A DNA stretch of 64,000 nt from Rhynchopus sp. YZ270_cl-10 (Eukaryota; Euglenozoa; Diplonemea; Diplonemida; Diplonemidae), in NCBI GenBank assembly GCA_964035575.1, contig OZ037863.1, positions 598,001-662,000 of the forward strand, given 5' to 3'. Below, in pieces: positions 10,213 to 20,200 of the stretch; positions within the stretch are counted from its first letter, which is position 1, and each line of letters opens with the position of its first letter. Made by a program: the position numbers and the translations under genes. The notes under the pieces are model-generated. The model did no database searches and was not told the DNA's origin. It saw only the letters and a program-made list of their open reading frames with translations.

Positions 10213-12221
10213 CATGGCTTCATAAATATATTCAATATTTTTTTTCACGTTTTTTTTCAATATCAATAATATTATCACGTAGGAAATTTTCAATATATTG
10301 ACACTTTTACCGTGTAAATTTCCCATTCAATATTTGCAAATATTGAATGGGATGAATATTATTGACACTTTCCTTCACACAATGGTCTTGCGCCCCTTGG
10401 AAACTGGGTCTGCATCTTCCAACCTCACACAACTCGTCCACCACACATAAAAACATGCCCGAGTTGAGGCACAAAAAAATTGCCCCAATTTCCAGGACTG
10501 GTAATTGAACTTCGGACCAAAAAATGCAAAAAATATGGCGACTTGTGTGATACCAACTATGACAAAAGGGAAGACACCCTTCTTCAGAAGCCAGGTAGAG
10601 AATGCTGTTCCCCACCCTCTCTCACTGTCCGCGTAGCCCCCACTAAGGAGCCATCTGATGCCACAAGGCAAGTCGCTCCCCCGCGATGGCATTGAATGGC
10701 ACGTGCGCGTTTACGAACTGAGCCATGGTTGCCCTTAGAGTCCCACGGTAACACGTGCAAAATCATAGAGTTTTTTTGGCTGTTAAAAAGGCTGGGGTAT
10801 GAAGACCACAAGAAGAGGTCGCGTGATTCGTCGAGCGGTTGTGAACCGCCTCCGTTCTCTTACGGTACGGAACACCCACCTCCTACCCTTTGCATGAGCT
10901 CGACTGCGTTTTAGCACGTTTCAACTACTCTTTTTTCTCGTTCTGTACCCAGAACAACCTCCTCTCCAAGCAGCAAACCCCACCCCTGACCAGGGGAAGC
11001 CTCCTGGGCCCATAAGCGGAACTATTTACTCACTGATCCTCTCATAAAAAAAGACGTGTGGATGGATGGATTTTTCAAATGTATGTTCGCAACTCTCATA
11101 AAAAAGTAGCGCACCATGCGCCTGCGGCGCGGACAAAATTTGGTTTTGCGAATCCTAAATATTTTTTGCTAGCTCGTGTGGTTGATGAGCGAGAACAAAA
11201 CCAAATCGATCGCAACGCCTCGTACACTAGCTAAAACACCTGAATGGTCGCAGAACACAACGCTGCATGGTTTTGTGGGTTGTTTTTGCCCACAGAAGTA
11301 CCCCTGTGCGGCCTAGACCTGGTTTTAGCACCCCAGAATCGCGTTTCCCAGTCCATATAGCCGGGTATGGGCCCAAAAAACCACCCAAAAAGGCGAAAAT
11401 CCCGGTTTTTGGTGAAAAACGCCCGTTTTGCCCATAGGGTACTTAAGGAACGCACGTTTCTAAATCATTTCCCACGTAAACTCGCGACACGAAAATAGGA
11501 ATTAAAAACAAATCTCTCACAGATCTGATTTGGTGATTCGCATTTTTGAGGCCCAATCTTTCCAACGCCGAAAAAATCTTACACTTTGGTGCATTTTCGG
11601 GTGGGTGCACCAGGAGGGTACTGGGAGGGCAGCAACCTTAAAAACCTAAACACAAGTGTTTAGGAATTACGAGCGGTAGCCCACAGCTCTACCCTATCTA
11701 TGATATAGTTTGGCTGTGATAATGTGCGATTTATGGCACAATCTTTGAAATGTTGCGCACATGGCTTCAACAGAAAAGTTTGACCCTTTGCCTCTGGCTG
11801 GAAGGGAGCTGAGAATAAGCCGGGTCCCGGGTACTGTCCCAGGACTAGAACTAGGACGGGTACTGGGCACTGGGTACAGTCCCAGTCCTAGGGACTGGGA
11901 ATACCCCTCCATGCCCCACCCTCCCGCGCCCGGGTCCCTCACCCGCTTTCAGGCGTTTTCACAGCGTTTTCGACATATTGTGCCCAGTCCCACTGAGAAT
12001 AACCGGGTCCCGGGTCCCCAAGTCTTATTCTCAGCTATGGCCTCCCGTCAAGGAAAAAGCAGGCACTGCAACGTCAATATTCAATAATATGATCAATATT
12101 TCAATATTATTGAAATATTGACAGTTTTCAGTCAATATTATTGACACTTTCAATATTCAATCAATAATATTCATCACCAAATCAATATATTGACGATATT
12201 CAATATATTTATGAAGCCATG
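10213..12221. mobile_element. Possible 2-kb element bounded by AT-rich inverted ends
   Basis: CATGGCTTCATAAATATATT at 10213-10232 reappears inverted at 12202-12221. On the inner side of each end is about 150 bp dominated by CAATATT and TATTGACA words, itself full of inverted repeats (for example ATTCAATATTTGCAAATATTGAAT near 10325). The interior contains short frames on both strands (such as 10375-10692 minus and 11694-11942 minus), none of which I recognise as a transposase. No clear target duplication was found. It may be a non-autonomous DNA transposon or a foldback element. Confidence 0.45.
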
Positions 12222-12228
12222 GACTATT

Positions 12229-12375
12229 TATTAAATGAAAATCAGATCGCTTGATTTTCACGCGTGGGTGACTTTTTCACGAGTGAGGTTTACTTCACGA
12301 GCGAAGCGAGTAGAGTAATAGAAACGAGTGAAAAAGTCACCCACAAGTGAAAATCTGCCTGATTTTCATTTAATA
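12229..12375. mobile_element. Nested foldback element (MITE-like)
   Basis: The outer arms TATTAAATGAAAATCAG (12229-12245) and CTGATTTTCATTTAATA (12359-12375) are perfect 17-bp complements. Inside them, arms of about 28 bp (12253-12280 and 12328-12355) pair with one or two mismatches, including GGGTGACTTTTTCAC against GTGAAAAAGTCACCC. A small GAGCGAAGCGAG sits in the loop. The whole is too short to code and looks like a miniature inverted-repeat element. Confidence 0.85.
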
Positions 12376-14208
12376 CGTAATTTTATTCAAAATTTGATAA
12401 AGTTGAGATGGAAAAATGGATGAACGTGTGAAGGAGAAAACGTGGTGTGTCATAATAAACCCGTGGTGAGTGGTGTTTGCGAGGCAGAGGGTGGGTGGGG
12501 GGTAGGTACTACAGAAAAATACCCCCATTTTAAAAATACTCCCTGACCCCGTATCATGTAGGTGTTTAAAGTACTATGTGCGATGTGAACATCTCACATG
12601 TTGGTGCAGAGGAGCTAGGCTGCACTCTTTATGTTCTCTTTGACTCGGACATATGTGCAACACTTCATGTACTCCTTCTCGTGTGCGGTTGATGAAGCTG
12701 TTGCGAGCGTGTTATCCATTGCAGTGTCTGCCTCTTCCTTTATGCTGACTTCCGTGTTCCTCATCACCCACGTCTTCGGCTTCCTCCCCATAGTTGTTGT
12801 GAAGAAACAAGAACACAAAAGTTGTATGCACCGTGTTTCTACCAATACTATTACTGGGGGGTCAAATAGTAGACCCCCCTGAAGAGTAGCCCCCTAAGCA
12901 AAAATTAGACCACATTACCACAACTACTCAAAACATGAAATCTGTTGCTTTATGTGACTCATCGTGCATTTTTGAGATCTGGACATGGGGGTCAGACTCC
13001 ACTTTAGAGCACCAAAAATAGGGTCAAAAATTTTTTTTGTAAGGGGGTGGATTTTTGAATTTGTATGGGAAAACCCACTTTTGGCCGTGAGCGTGAAATA
13101 ATGTTACTTTATTTTCACGGCCAGACTTTTTACGGCTAAAATACGTGTAATACTTTATTTCACGGCCGTGAAATAAAGTAAAACCTGAAATTACTCGCCC
13201 AGCCATTTTTTCCATAGAAACTTTATCAAATTGAATAAAAAATTTAAGTGGTCAAAAAATTGTCCAATTTTCGAGATTGACCCCACCACTGCGCGGGTGA
13301 ATCCCAAAAATTCAAATAAGGACGTTTTTGGCACAGAATAAATCTGCCAAAAAAATTGTGTCCCGGATTGGATTTTGGACCCCCCCGGACCCCATATTTA
13401 GAAATAGCCCTGTGACCGAGCCAGCCCCTCGTGGGCGGAATTCTATTAGAACCCTGGAAGATGCCGATTTTTTTTATTTTATTTTACTCGGACAGCATTC
13501 GCTAGTACGGGAAGATCAATCAAGGCAGCCCTTACAGGCGTGTGCCGAAGTGTGCCCGCCAGAGGTGTGAGTGAGAGTCACACTTGGTGTGGTGTTTTGG
13601 ATAATATTCTCATCATCGCAAAAAGCCTCAGGGAGGTGTCCTGGCCTGCGGTGGTGTCTGTACTTCCCTTTGCCCACTAGACGAGTAATAGGCCGTCACC
13701 TAAGTGTAGTGTTGACTCATTAGGGATCGGGTGTGTACCTCCACAGTGTGTGACCACCTTCGTTTCCCAGGGTTAGCCATCCCAGCACTTTTTACCCTCA
13801 GGCCAAGACATACACAAGGTTTCTGGAGGAAGTGTCACGAAAGGACCCTCCGGATGCAGTTTGAGGTCCAGCCCACGACCTGGTGGTCTTCTTTATTTAT
13901 TTTGAAAAGTTTTCTTCCAGCTTGTTCAAGCGGGGGTGTTGATGTATTCTGAAAAAAACATGTAGGGCGCACCAGGCCGCATGCCGGAGGCGCTATGAGG
14001 GGGTTTCTTAGAAAACTTGTTTGTTCTCCACACTAACATCACATGACACCACACTCATTTTAACCATTTCGGCAAATTGACCCCTAGCGTCTTTTTTTTG
14101 GTCCCCATTAAATGCAAGTTAAATCCTGGCTATGGTGTGCAAATGCCGAGCCAGTGGCTTCCCCATGCTATGAAGTGTTTGCACTCGGGGCATGAAACAG
14201 GGATGACA
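12376..14208. other. Gene-poor stretch with palindrome and repeats
   Basis: No convincing gene. It holds the perfect palindrome at 13151-13180, a diverged dispersed repeat at 13240-13320 and the direct repeat at 13912-14086. Composition at 13500-13900 is balanced, but no frame stays open long. Confidence 0.45.
13151..13180. repeat. Perfect 30-bp palindrome
   Basis: Half-site TACTTTATTTCACGG followed directly by its exact reverse complement, with no spacer. A related half-site (TTACTTTATTTTCACGGCC) lies just upstream at about 13103-13121. Confidence 0.95.
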
Positions 14209-14473
14209 GTCAGGCCAACGTCAACGAGTCTGCTTGCCTTACGGCAACCTATCTTGAAGAGGACACATCGACAGACAAGGTGTTGTGGTGCACAGCATCG
14301 GCATCATCAGCGTTGGCAGAGGTGTGGACCAGCGTCGTGGACCTGCTGTGAGAGGGAAGGGGCGGCTCGTGCACGGCGCATTGGAGACACTTACCCACAC
14401 CACCCAACAGGTCACCACACACTCTTCAGAACCCCACCCACAGGCAAGCGGCGTTGTGCCGTCAAGTCACACA

Positions 14474-15265
14474 ATGCGTTGGCTCCTTGCAGTGTCGTGT
14501 CTCTCCCTGTCGCGTGCGGTGCCGATACCTACCAGCCCAATTACTCCTGCACCTGAGACACGTGTACCACCAACACTTATTCCACTCTCCCCATGTCAGT
14601 CGCTGTCATCACCACCGTTGGTTGCCACACTAAAATCACCCATTCGTGGTGCAGCATACTCTGAGTGCTGGACATTTCAGTGTGTGGGAACAGTTGAGGT
14701 CACGTTCAGCAACATCACAGTGGCGGAGTACTACGAGTGGTTGGTGCTTCAAAACAGTGATGGGTACGTGCTGACATCATTAACGCAGAACCGGGAACGT
14801 TACATTGCCACTTACCCTGCCAACGGTGAGATGATGGTTGTGTTGAACGACACGCATGGGGAAAGTTACTACGACGAGAGCGGCTTTACTTTCGAGTGGG
14901 AATGCAACACTGGACCTGCAGTTGTGCCTGCAGCAGGCTTTGATGCTTCCACATACCTGACACTGCCGCCTGCTGGGACGTATGAGCGGATGTATTCAGA
15001 GAAGTCGAGTGTCAATTGGATTATTCCCTGCACAGGAACACTTGACATTGCTGCCACCTCTCATGGTGATTCTGCCACTTTCCAATTCATTAACGGTGAT
15101 GGAACTATTTTGCTCACTCGCGAGGACTCTATTAGTTTCGATGGGAACTTCAGTGTTGCGGAGAACTTCATCATTCATTTGTCTAATGATTATGAATCTG
15201 ATGGCGACTCAAAGTTTGTCTTTGCTTGGAGCTGTGGTGCTACAGCTGGACCGGCAGGTGTGTAG
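14474..15265 (+). CDS. Short CUB-like surface protein, stops at in-frame TAG (copy 1)
   Basis: 263 residues. ATG was chosen because it opens a clear signal peptide (MRWLLAVSCLSLSRA) shared by all four paralogs. After a short Pro-rich spacer comes one unit of two CUB-like sandwich domains: residues about 41-150 with ECWTFQCVGTVEVTF and NSDGYVLTSL, and about 155-258 with GFDASTYLTLPPAGTY and FAFAWSC-type endings. There are several N-glycosylation sequons. The frame ends in TAG after GPAGV, but the same frame then stays open for 161 residues encoding stalk, EGF-like module and transmembrane anchor (next entry). As written, the product would be secreted. CUB domains usually bind proteins or sugars outside cells; the ligand is unknown. 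The translation matches the copy at 24052 in every residue. Confidence 0.7.
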   Translation: MRWLLAVSCLSLSRAVPIPTSPITPAPETRVPPTLIPLSPCQSLSSPPLVATLKSPIRGAAYSECWTFQCVGTVEVTFSNITVAEYYEWLVLQNSDGYVLTSLTQNRERYIATYPANGEMMVVLNDTHGESYYDESGFTFEWECNTGPAVVPAAGFDASTYLTLPPAGTYERMYSEKSSVNWIIPCTGTLDIAATSHGDSATFQFINGDGTILLTREDSISFDGNFSVAENFIIHLSNDYESDGDSKFVFAWSCGATAGPAGV

Positions 15266-15751
15266 TGGGCACCTCAGACAGCGGAACCCACTCCTGCGAC
15301 TCGCTCAGCACTTCCGACAGCCACCCCAACAGACCAGCCTGCTGGTGCCACTTTTGCACTGTCGGCTCCTGTTGTGAAGGCTCTGTGCACAGCTGACAAA
15401 GACTGTCGCAGTGGGAGGCTTGACCCGAAAGCGACGTGCAATGCTGGGACGTGTGTGTGCCACACACAGGGCTACGTGCACCCCACTGGTGTGCCTCTGT
15501 GTCTGCTTGCGGACGACGTCACAGTGAAGTCGGTTTGGAGCAGCAACGTTGTCCTTTATGTCGGCATCGGTGTGGGCGTGCTCGTGGTGGCTGTGTGTGT
15601 TGTTGCTGCGTTTTGCTGTCTGCAAAAGAAGCAGCGTGTGAAGGAGCTTGATGACCCACTCTTTGACAGGGCACGTGAGGATGCTGAGCTGTACCCCACA
15701 GGAGTGGACGAGGCAGAGGCTGACCACGTTGAGGAACTTGCTCTGTTGTGA
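15266..15751 (+). pseudogene. Post-stop, in-frame stalk-EGF-transmembrane segment (copy 1)
   Basis: Directly after the TAG at 15263-15265, the same frame continues open to TGA. It encodes a Pro/Thr stalk (LPTATPTDQPAGATFA), a six-cysteine EGF-like module (CTADKDC...C...C.C...C), a transmembrane helix (VVLYVGIGVGVLVVAVCVV) and an acidic tail with FDRAREDAELYPTG. Compared with the long paralogs, an in-frame stretch of about 134 codons between the EGF module and the membrane segment is missing. It has no obvious start of its own. It is either the dead 3' half of an interrupted gene or a part reached by stop-codon readthrough. Confidence 0.65.
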
Positions 15752-16560
15752 AAACGAGAGAGATGATTTTTCTGGTTTACTTTGTACCTGATGCTACTGG
15801 TGCACATACATACCAAAGAGAAAGATAAAGATGGGAACAATTTTGGTGATCCCTATACTTAGGGTTAATCGAAGAGAAGATGGACGACCTCCTGCGGCAC
15901 TGATGCTGCGGGGGCTTAACAAATTGGTAGGGAGGGGAAGACGAACAATATGTAGCTCTTGCTTTTTTAGAAAAACTAAAGAATTTTTATGTTCACTTTA
16001 TTTTGCAAATTGTAACGTAAAATCGCGTGTACTTATGCTAAATACCGTGTGAGCAAATATCTGCAAAGCAAGGACGTCTAAGCAACTCGCTCTACTGTTT
16101 TATTTTATTGCATTTTCTTACAAAACTTTTGCGTGCTCTGTATACAAAATTTTGGAAGAATTTTCAACTTTTGCAAGAAGGTTTTCAGCAGGGGCTGAAC
16201 AACTCTTCTTTTTTTTACACATTTTAAGGGTGTGCCATCCGTGCACCCGGGACCATGTCCTGTTGTTGTTTTATTTCTAACCGCATTTGCATGACGCAGA
16301 TTGCGGTACGTGTTGAAGTGTTTGCACCTTCTGTCCTGGGTGTCTCCTTCATGCGTTGCAAGTGTTTGTTTTTGAAAGAACCTTTTCTTCTGCGTTCCCT
16401 GTGTTGAAGGTGGGATGTGGTTTTTGTTGTTTTAGTTTCGTGCACTGCTTTTGTTTTGAATAGTGTTTGGGAGATGTGTGCACATGAGGTGATGCACATT
16501 TTGTGATAAATTCTTATCACAGTTTGAGGGCTGAGTTCAGCTGGGGAAATGAACAAAGTA
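15752..16560 (+). repeat. 3' flanking module of the CUB-like genes (copy 1)
   Basis: About 800 bp shared with 25330-26260, and in parts with 30115-30205 and 30720-30870. Markers are AACGAGAGAGATG, TTGGTGATCCCTATACTTAG and GTGTTTGGGAGATGTGTGCA. It carries no gene I can support and probably contains the 3' UTR and downstream spacer. Confidence 0.75.
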
Positions 16561-16577
16561 CGTTGCCTTTCCCAGAA

Positions 16578-17260
16578 TTTTTAGATCAGTTTGTTGTAGT
16601 TGTTCGATTTTTGTTTATCACACGCCTTTTGGCGACTCACGCGCTTGAACCACTGTATGACTCGCCCTTACCGAAATGGTTGTTACGTGGGCCCGAAGCA
16701 ATTCATTATCTTTACAGCAGCACAGAAATGAAGACGATGTGAAAGGAGGACCTCCTCCCACGTCCTTCGCATGCACACGACGTTATTGACGTCTTTAGTT
16801 CGGTCAGGTTGCGAAAAGAAGTACAGTGTTTCAAGCGGAGATAATACAGAGGGAAACGAACCACGTTTTCGTGAGCATTAGTCAGCATGTTACTGACAAA
16901 TGTTTTCGCTTGAATAATGGTTTCTTTTTTTTTTTTTCTTCTTCTCTTTTTGTGTTCCGTTGTGTCTCCTCTCATGTGTAAGGACCACCACGATCTCCTC
17001 CACTCCTCCCAATCATAGGCTGAGGGAAGCCATGTGCGACGTCACAAAAACTCTCCCCATGTGGAGGACGTGACCGCTCTTTGGTGTACCAAATAGTCAA
17101 CCCAGTACAGCACCCTTCCACCCCTTCTCTTGCACCTTCCCTTTTCCCTTTCCCTTTCCACCCGAGTCCCTCAAAGTCTTGCCACACCACCCAACAGGTC
17201 ACCACACACTCTTCAGAACCCCACCCACAGGCAAGCAGCGTTGTGCCGTCAAGTCACACA
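16578..17260 (+). promoter_or_regulatory. 5' cassette (putative promoter and leader) of the first long CUB-like gene
   Basis: This sequence recurs at 32912-33470 and, shortened, at 26280-26565. Shared landmarks are CGACTCACGCGCTTGAACCA, CACACGACGTTATTGACGTC, GAGCATTAGTCAGCATGTTA, CCAAATAGTCAACCCAGTAC and a pyrimidine-rich run ending CACCCAACAG. The last 90 bp before the ATG (from ACACCACCCAACAGGTCACC) are common to all four genes. The pyrimidine run plus AG could be a splice acceptor for a leader exon. Regulatory function is inferred from position and conservation only. Confidence 0.5.
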
Positions 17261-20200
17261 ATGCGTTGGCTCCTTGCAGTGTCGTGTCTCTCCCTGTCGC
17301 GTGCGGTGCCGATACCTACCAGCCCAATTACTCCTGCACCTGAGACACGTGTGCCACCAACAGTTGTTCCACTCTCCCCGTGTGAGTCGCTGTCATCACC
17401 ACCGTTGGTTGCCTCAGTCGAAGCATCCATTCGTGGTGCAGCATACTCTGAGTGCTGGACATTTCAGTGTGTGGGAACAGTTGAGGTCACGTTCAGCAAC
17501 GTAAGCCTGATATATAACACTTTGATGATGTTTCTTCAAAACAGTGATGGGTACGTGCTGACATCATTGAGTCGACAGCATGAACGTTACATTGCCACTT
17601 ACCCTGCCAACGGTGAGATGATGGTTGTGTTCAACGACTCGATGGGGTATAGTTATGGCACCGAGAGCGAATTCACCTTTGGGTGGGAATGCAACACTGG
17701 ACCTGCAGTTGTGCCTGCAGCAGGCTTTGATGCTTCCACATACCTGACACTGCCGCCCACTGGGACGTACAAGCGTTTGTATTCGGAAATATCGAGTGTC
17801 AATTGGATTATTCCCTGCACAGGAACACTTGACATTGCTGCCTCCTCCATCTCAAAGCCGTCGGCACTCACCAAGTTCCAATTCATCAGCAACGGGACCG
17901 TTTTGCACACTGGTCAGGGCTCTTTTAGTTTTGAGGGTAACTTCAGTGTTGCTGGCAACTTCATCATTACTCTGTGGGTCCCTTTTTGGTACCCTCCCGA
18001 CTCCGTGTTTACCTTTGCTTGGAGCTGTGGAGGGACAAGGCCTGACATTCCCTCACACGACCCGACACCTGCACCTGAGACACGTGTGCCACCAACAGTT
18101 GTTCCACTCTCCCCATGTGAGTCGCTGTCATCACCACCGTTGGTTGCCGCAGTCACAGCACCCCTGCGTAGCGGAATGTACTCTGAGTGCTGGACATTTC
18201 AGTGTGTGGGAACAGTTGAGGTTACGTTCGCAAACATCAGCTTAGAAGCGTACTACGAGAGGTTGGTGCTTAAGAACAGTGATGGGTACGTGCTGACATC
18301 ATTAACGGAGAGCCGGGAACGTTACATTGCCACTTACCCTGCCAACGGTGAGATGATGCTTGTGTTCAACGACACAAGAGGGTTTACTTACGCTGGTTAC
18401 CATGATAGCAAATTCACCTTTGAGTGGGTGTGCAACACAGGACTTGCAGTTGTGCCTGCAGCAGGCTTTGATGCTTCCACATACCTGACACTGCCGCCTG
18501 CTGGGTCGTATGAGCGTTTCAATTCGGAGCAGTTGAATGTTAATTGGATTATTCCCTGCACAGGAATACTTAACATTGCTGCCATCTCTCAGGGTGATTA
18601 TACCACTTTCCAATTCATTAACGGTGATGGAACCATCTTGTACACTGGCGAAGACACTACGTCTATTGATTTCAACGGGAATTTAAGTGTTGCGGGGAAC
18701 TTCACCATAAATTTGGTGCGGCAGTACAAAGGCAGTTACGACGACGAGTTTGCCTTTGCTTGGAGCTGTGGAGGGACAAGACCCGACCTTCCCTCACACG
18801 ATCTAACACCTGCTCCTGAGACACGTGAACCGCCAACACCTATTCCGCTTTCCCCGTGGACTCGCGCACCACTTGCAACTGCCGTCCCAACGGATCTTCC
18901 TGCTGGTGCTTCTTCTCCTCCTGGTTCCTCTGCACCTCTCACAGCACTTCCGACAGCCACCCCAACAGACCTGCCTATTGCTGCTTCTTCTGCCCCAACC
19001 ACTCCTGCACCTGAGACACGTGTACCACCAACAGTTGTTCCACTCTCCCCGTGTGAGTCGCTGTCATCACCACCGTTGGTTGCCACAGTCGAAGCACCCA
19101 TTCGTCGTGCATCGTACTCTGAGTGCTGGACATTTCAGTGTGTGGGAACAGTTGAGGTCACGTTCAGCAACGTAAGCCTGATATATAACACTTTGATGAT
19201 GTTTCTTCAAAACAGTGATGGGTACGTGCTGACATCATTGAGTCGACAGCATGAGCGTTACATTGCCACTTACCCTGCCAACGGTGAGATGATGGTTGTG
19301 TTCAACGACTCGATGGGGTATAGTTATGGCGCCGAGAGCGAATTCACCTTTGAGTGGGAATGCAACACTGGACCTGCAGTTGTGCCTGCAGCAGGCTTTG
19401 ATGCTTCCACATACCTGACACTGCCGCCCACTGGGACTTACAAGCGTTTGTATTCGGAAATATCGAGTGTCAATTGGATTATTCCCTGCACAGGAACACT
19501 TGACATTGCTGCCTCCTCCATCTCAAAGCCGTCGGCACTCACCAAGTTCCAATTCATCAGCAACGGGACCGTTTTGCACACTGGTCAGGGCTCTTTTAGT
19601 TTTGAGGGTAACTTCAGTGTTGCTGGCAACTTCATCATTACTCTGTGGGTCCCTTTTTGGTACCCTCCCGACTCCGTGTTTACCTTTGCTTGGAGCTGTG
19701 GAGGGACAAGACCTGACATTCCCACACACGACCTGACACCTGCACCTGAGACACGTGTACCACGAACACTTGTTCCACTCTCCCCATGGACCAGCACACC
19801 ACTTGCAACGGCCGTCCCAACAGACCTTCCTGCTGGTGCTTCTTCTCCTCCTGGTTCCTCTGCACCTCTCACAGCACTTCCGACAGCCACCCCAACAGAT
19901 CTGCCTATTGCTGCTTCTTCTGCTCCAACTACACCCGCACCTGACACAGCACTACCTACAGCCACCCCAACAAACCTTCCTGCTGGTGCTTCTTCTCCTC
20001 CTGGTACCTCTGCACCAACATCTGCATCTGACACAGCACTTCCGACAGCCACCCCAACAGACCAGCCTGCTGCTGCCACTTTTGCACCGCCAGCTCCTGC
20101 TGTGAAGGCTCTGTGCACAGCTGACAAAGACTGTCGCAGTGGGAGGCTTGACCCGAAAGCGACGTGCAATGCTGGGACGTGTGTGTGCCACACACAGGGC

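Larger units (their letters stand above)
14209..16560 (+). repeat. Large direct duplication, left copy (right copy 23797-26260)
   Basis: Starting at TCAACGAGTCTGCTTGCC, the sequence is nearly identical to that from about 23797. It includes the 3' end of a Cys-rich gene, a whole short CUB-like gene and about 800 bp of 3' flank. At the left edge this copy joins unrelated repeat DNA, whereas the right copy continues into the upstream gene, so the right copy is the likelier source. The left copy lacks about 130 bp at 16438 that the right copy has at about 26018-26145. Confidence 0.92.

Noticed and set aside
15263..15265. TAG reassigned to an amino acid in this organism
   Set aside because: No TAG, TAA or TGA occurs inside several thousand codons of confident genes, and the small gene at 39783-41248 ends in TAG, so the standard code fits better.
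15263..15290. A 20-bp intron (GTGTGTAG...CTCAG) removing the TAG
   Set aside because: Too short for a spliceosomal intron, not a multiple of three, and the frame is already continuous across the stop.
17081..17260. Upstream extension of the long CUB-like genes
   Set aside because: The frame is open but has no earlier ATG giving a signal peptide. The conserved ATG before WLLAVSCLSLSRA fits secretion and is shared by all paralogs.
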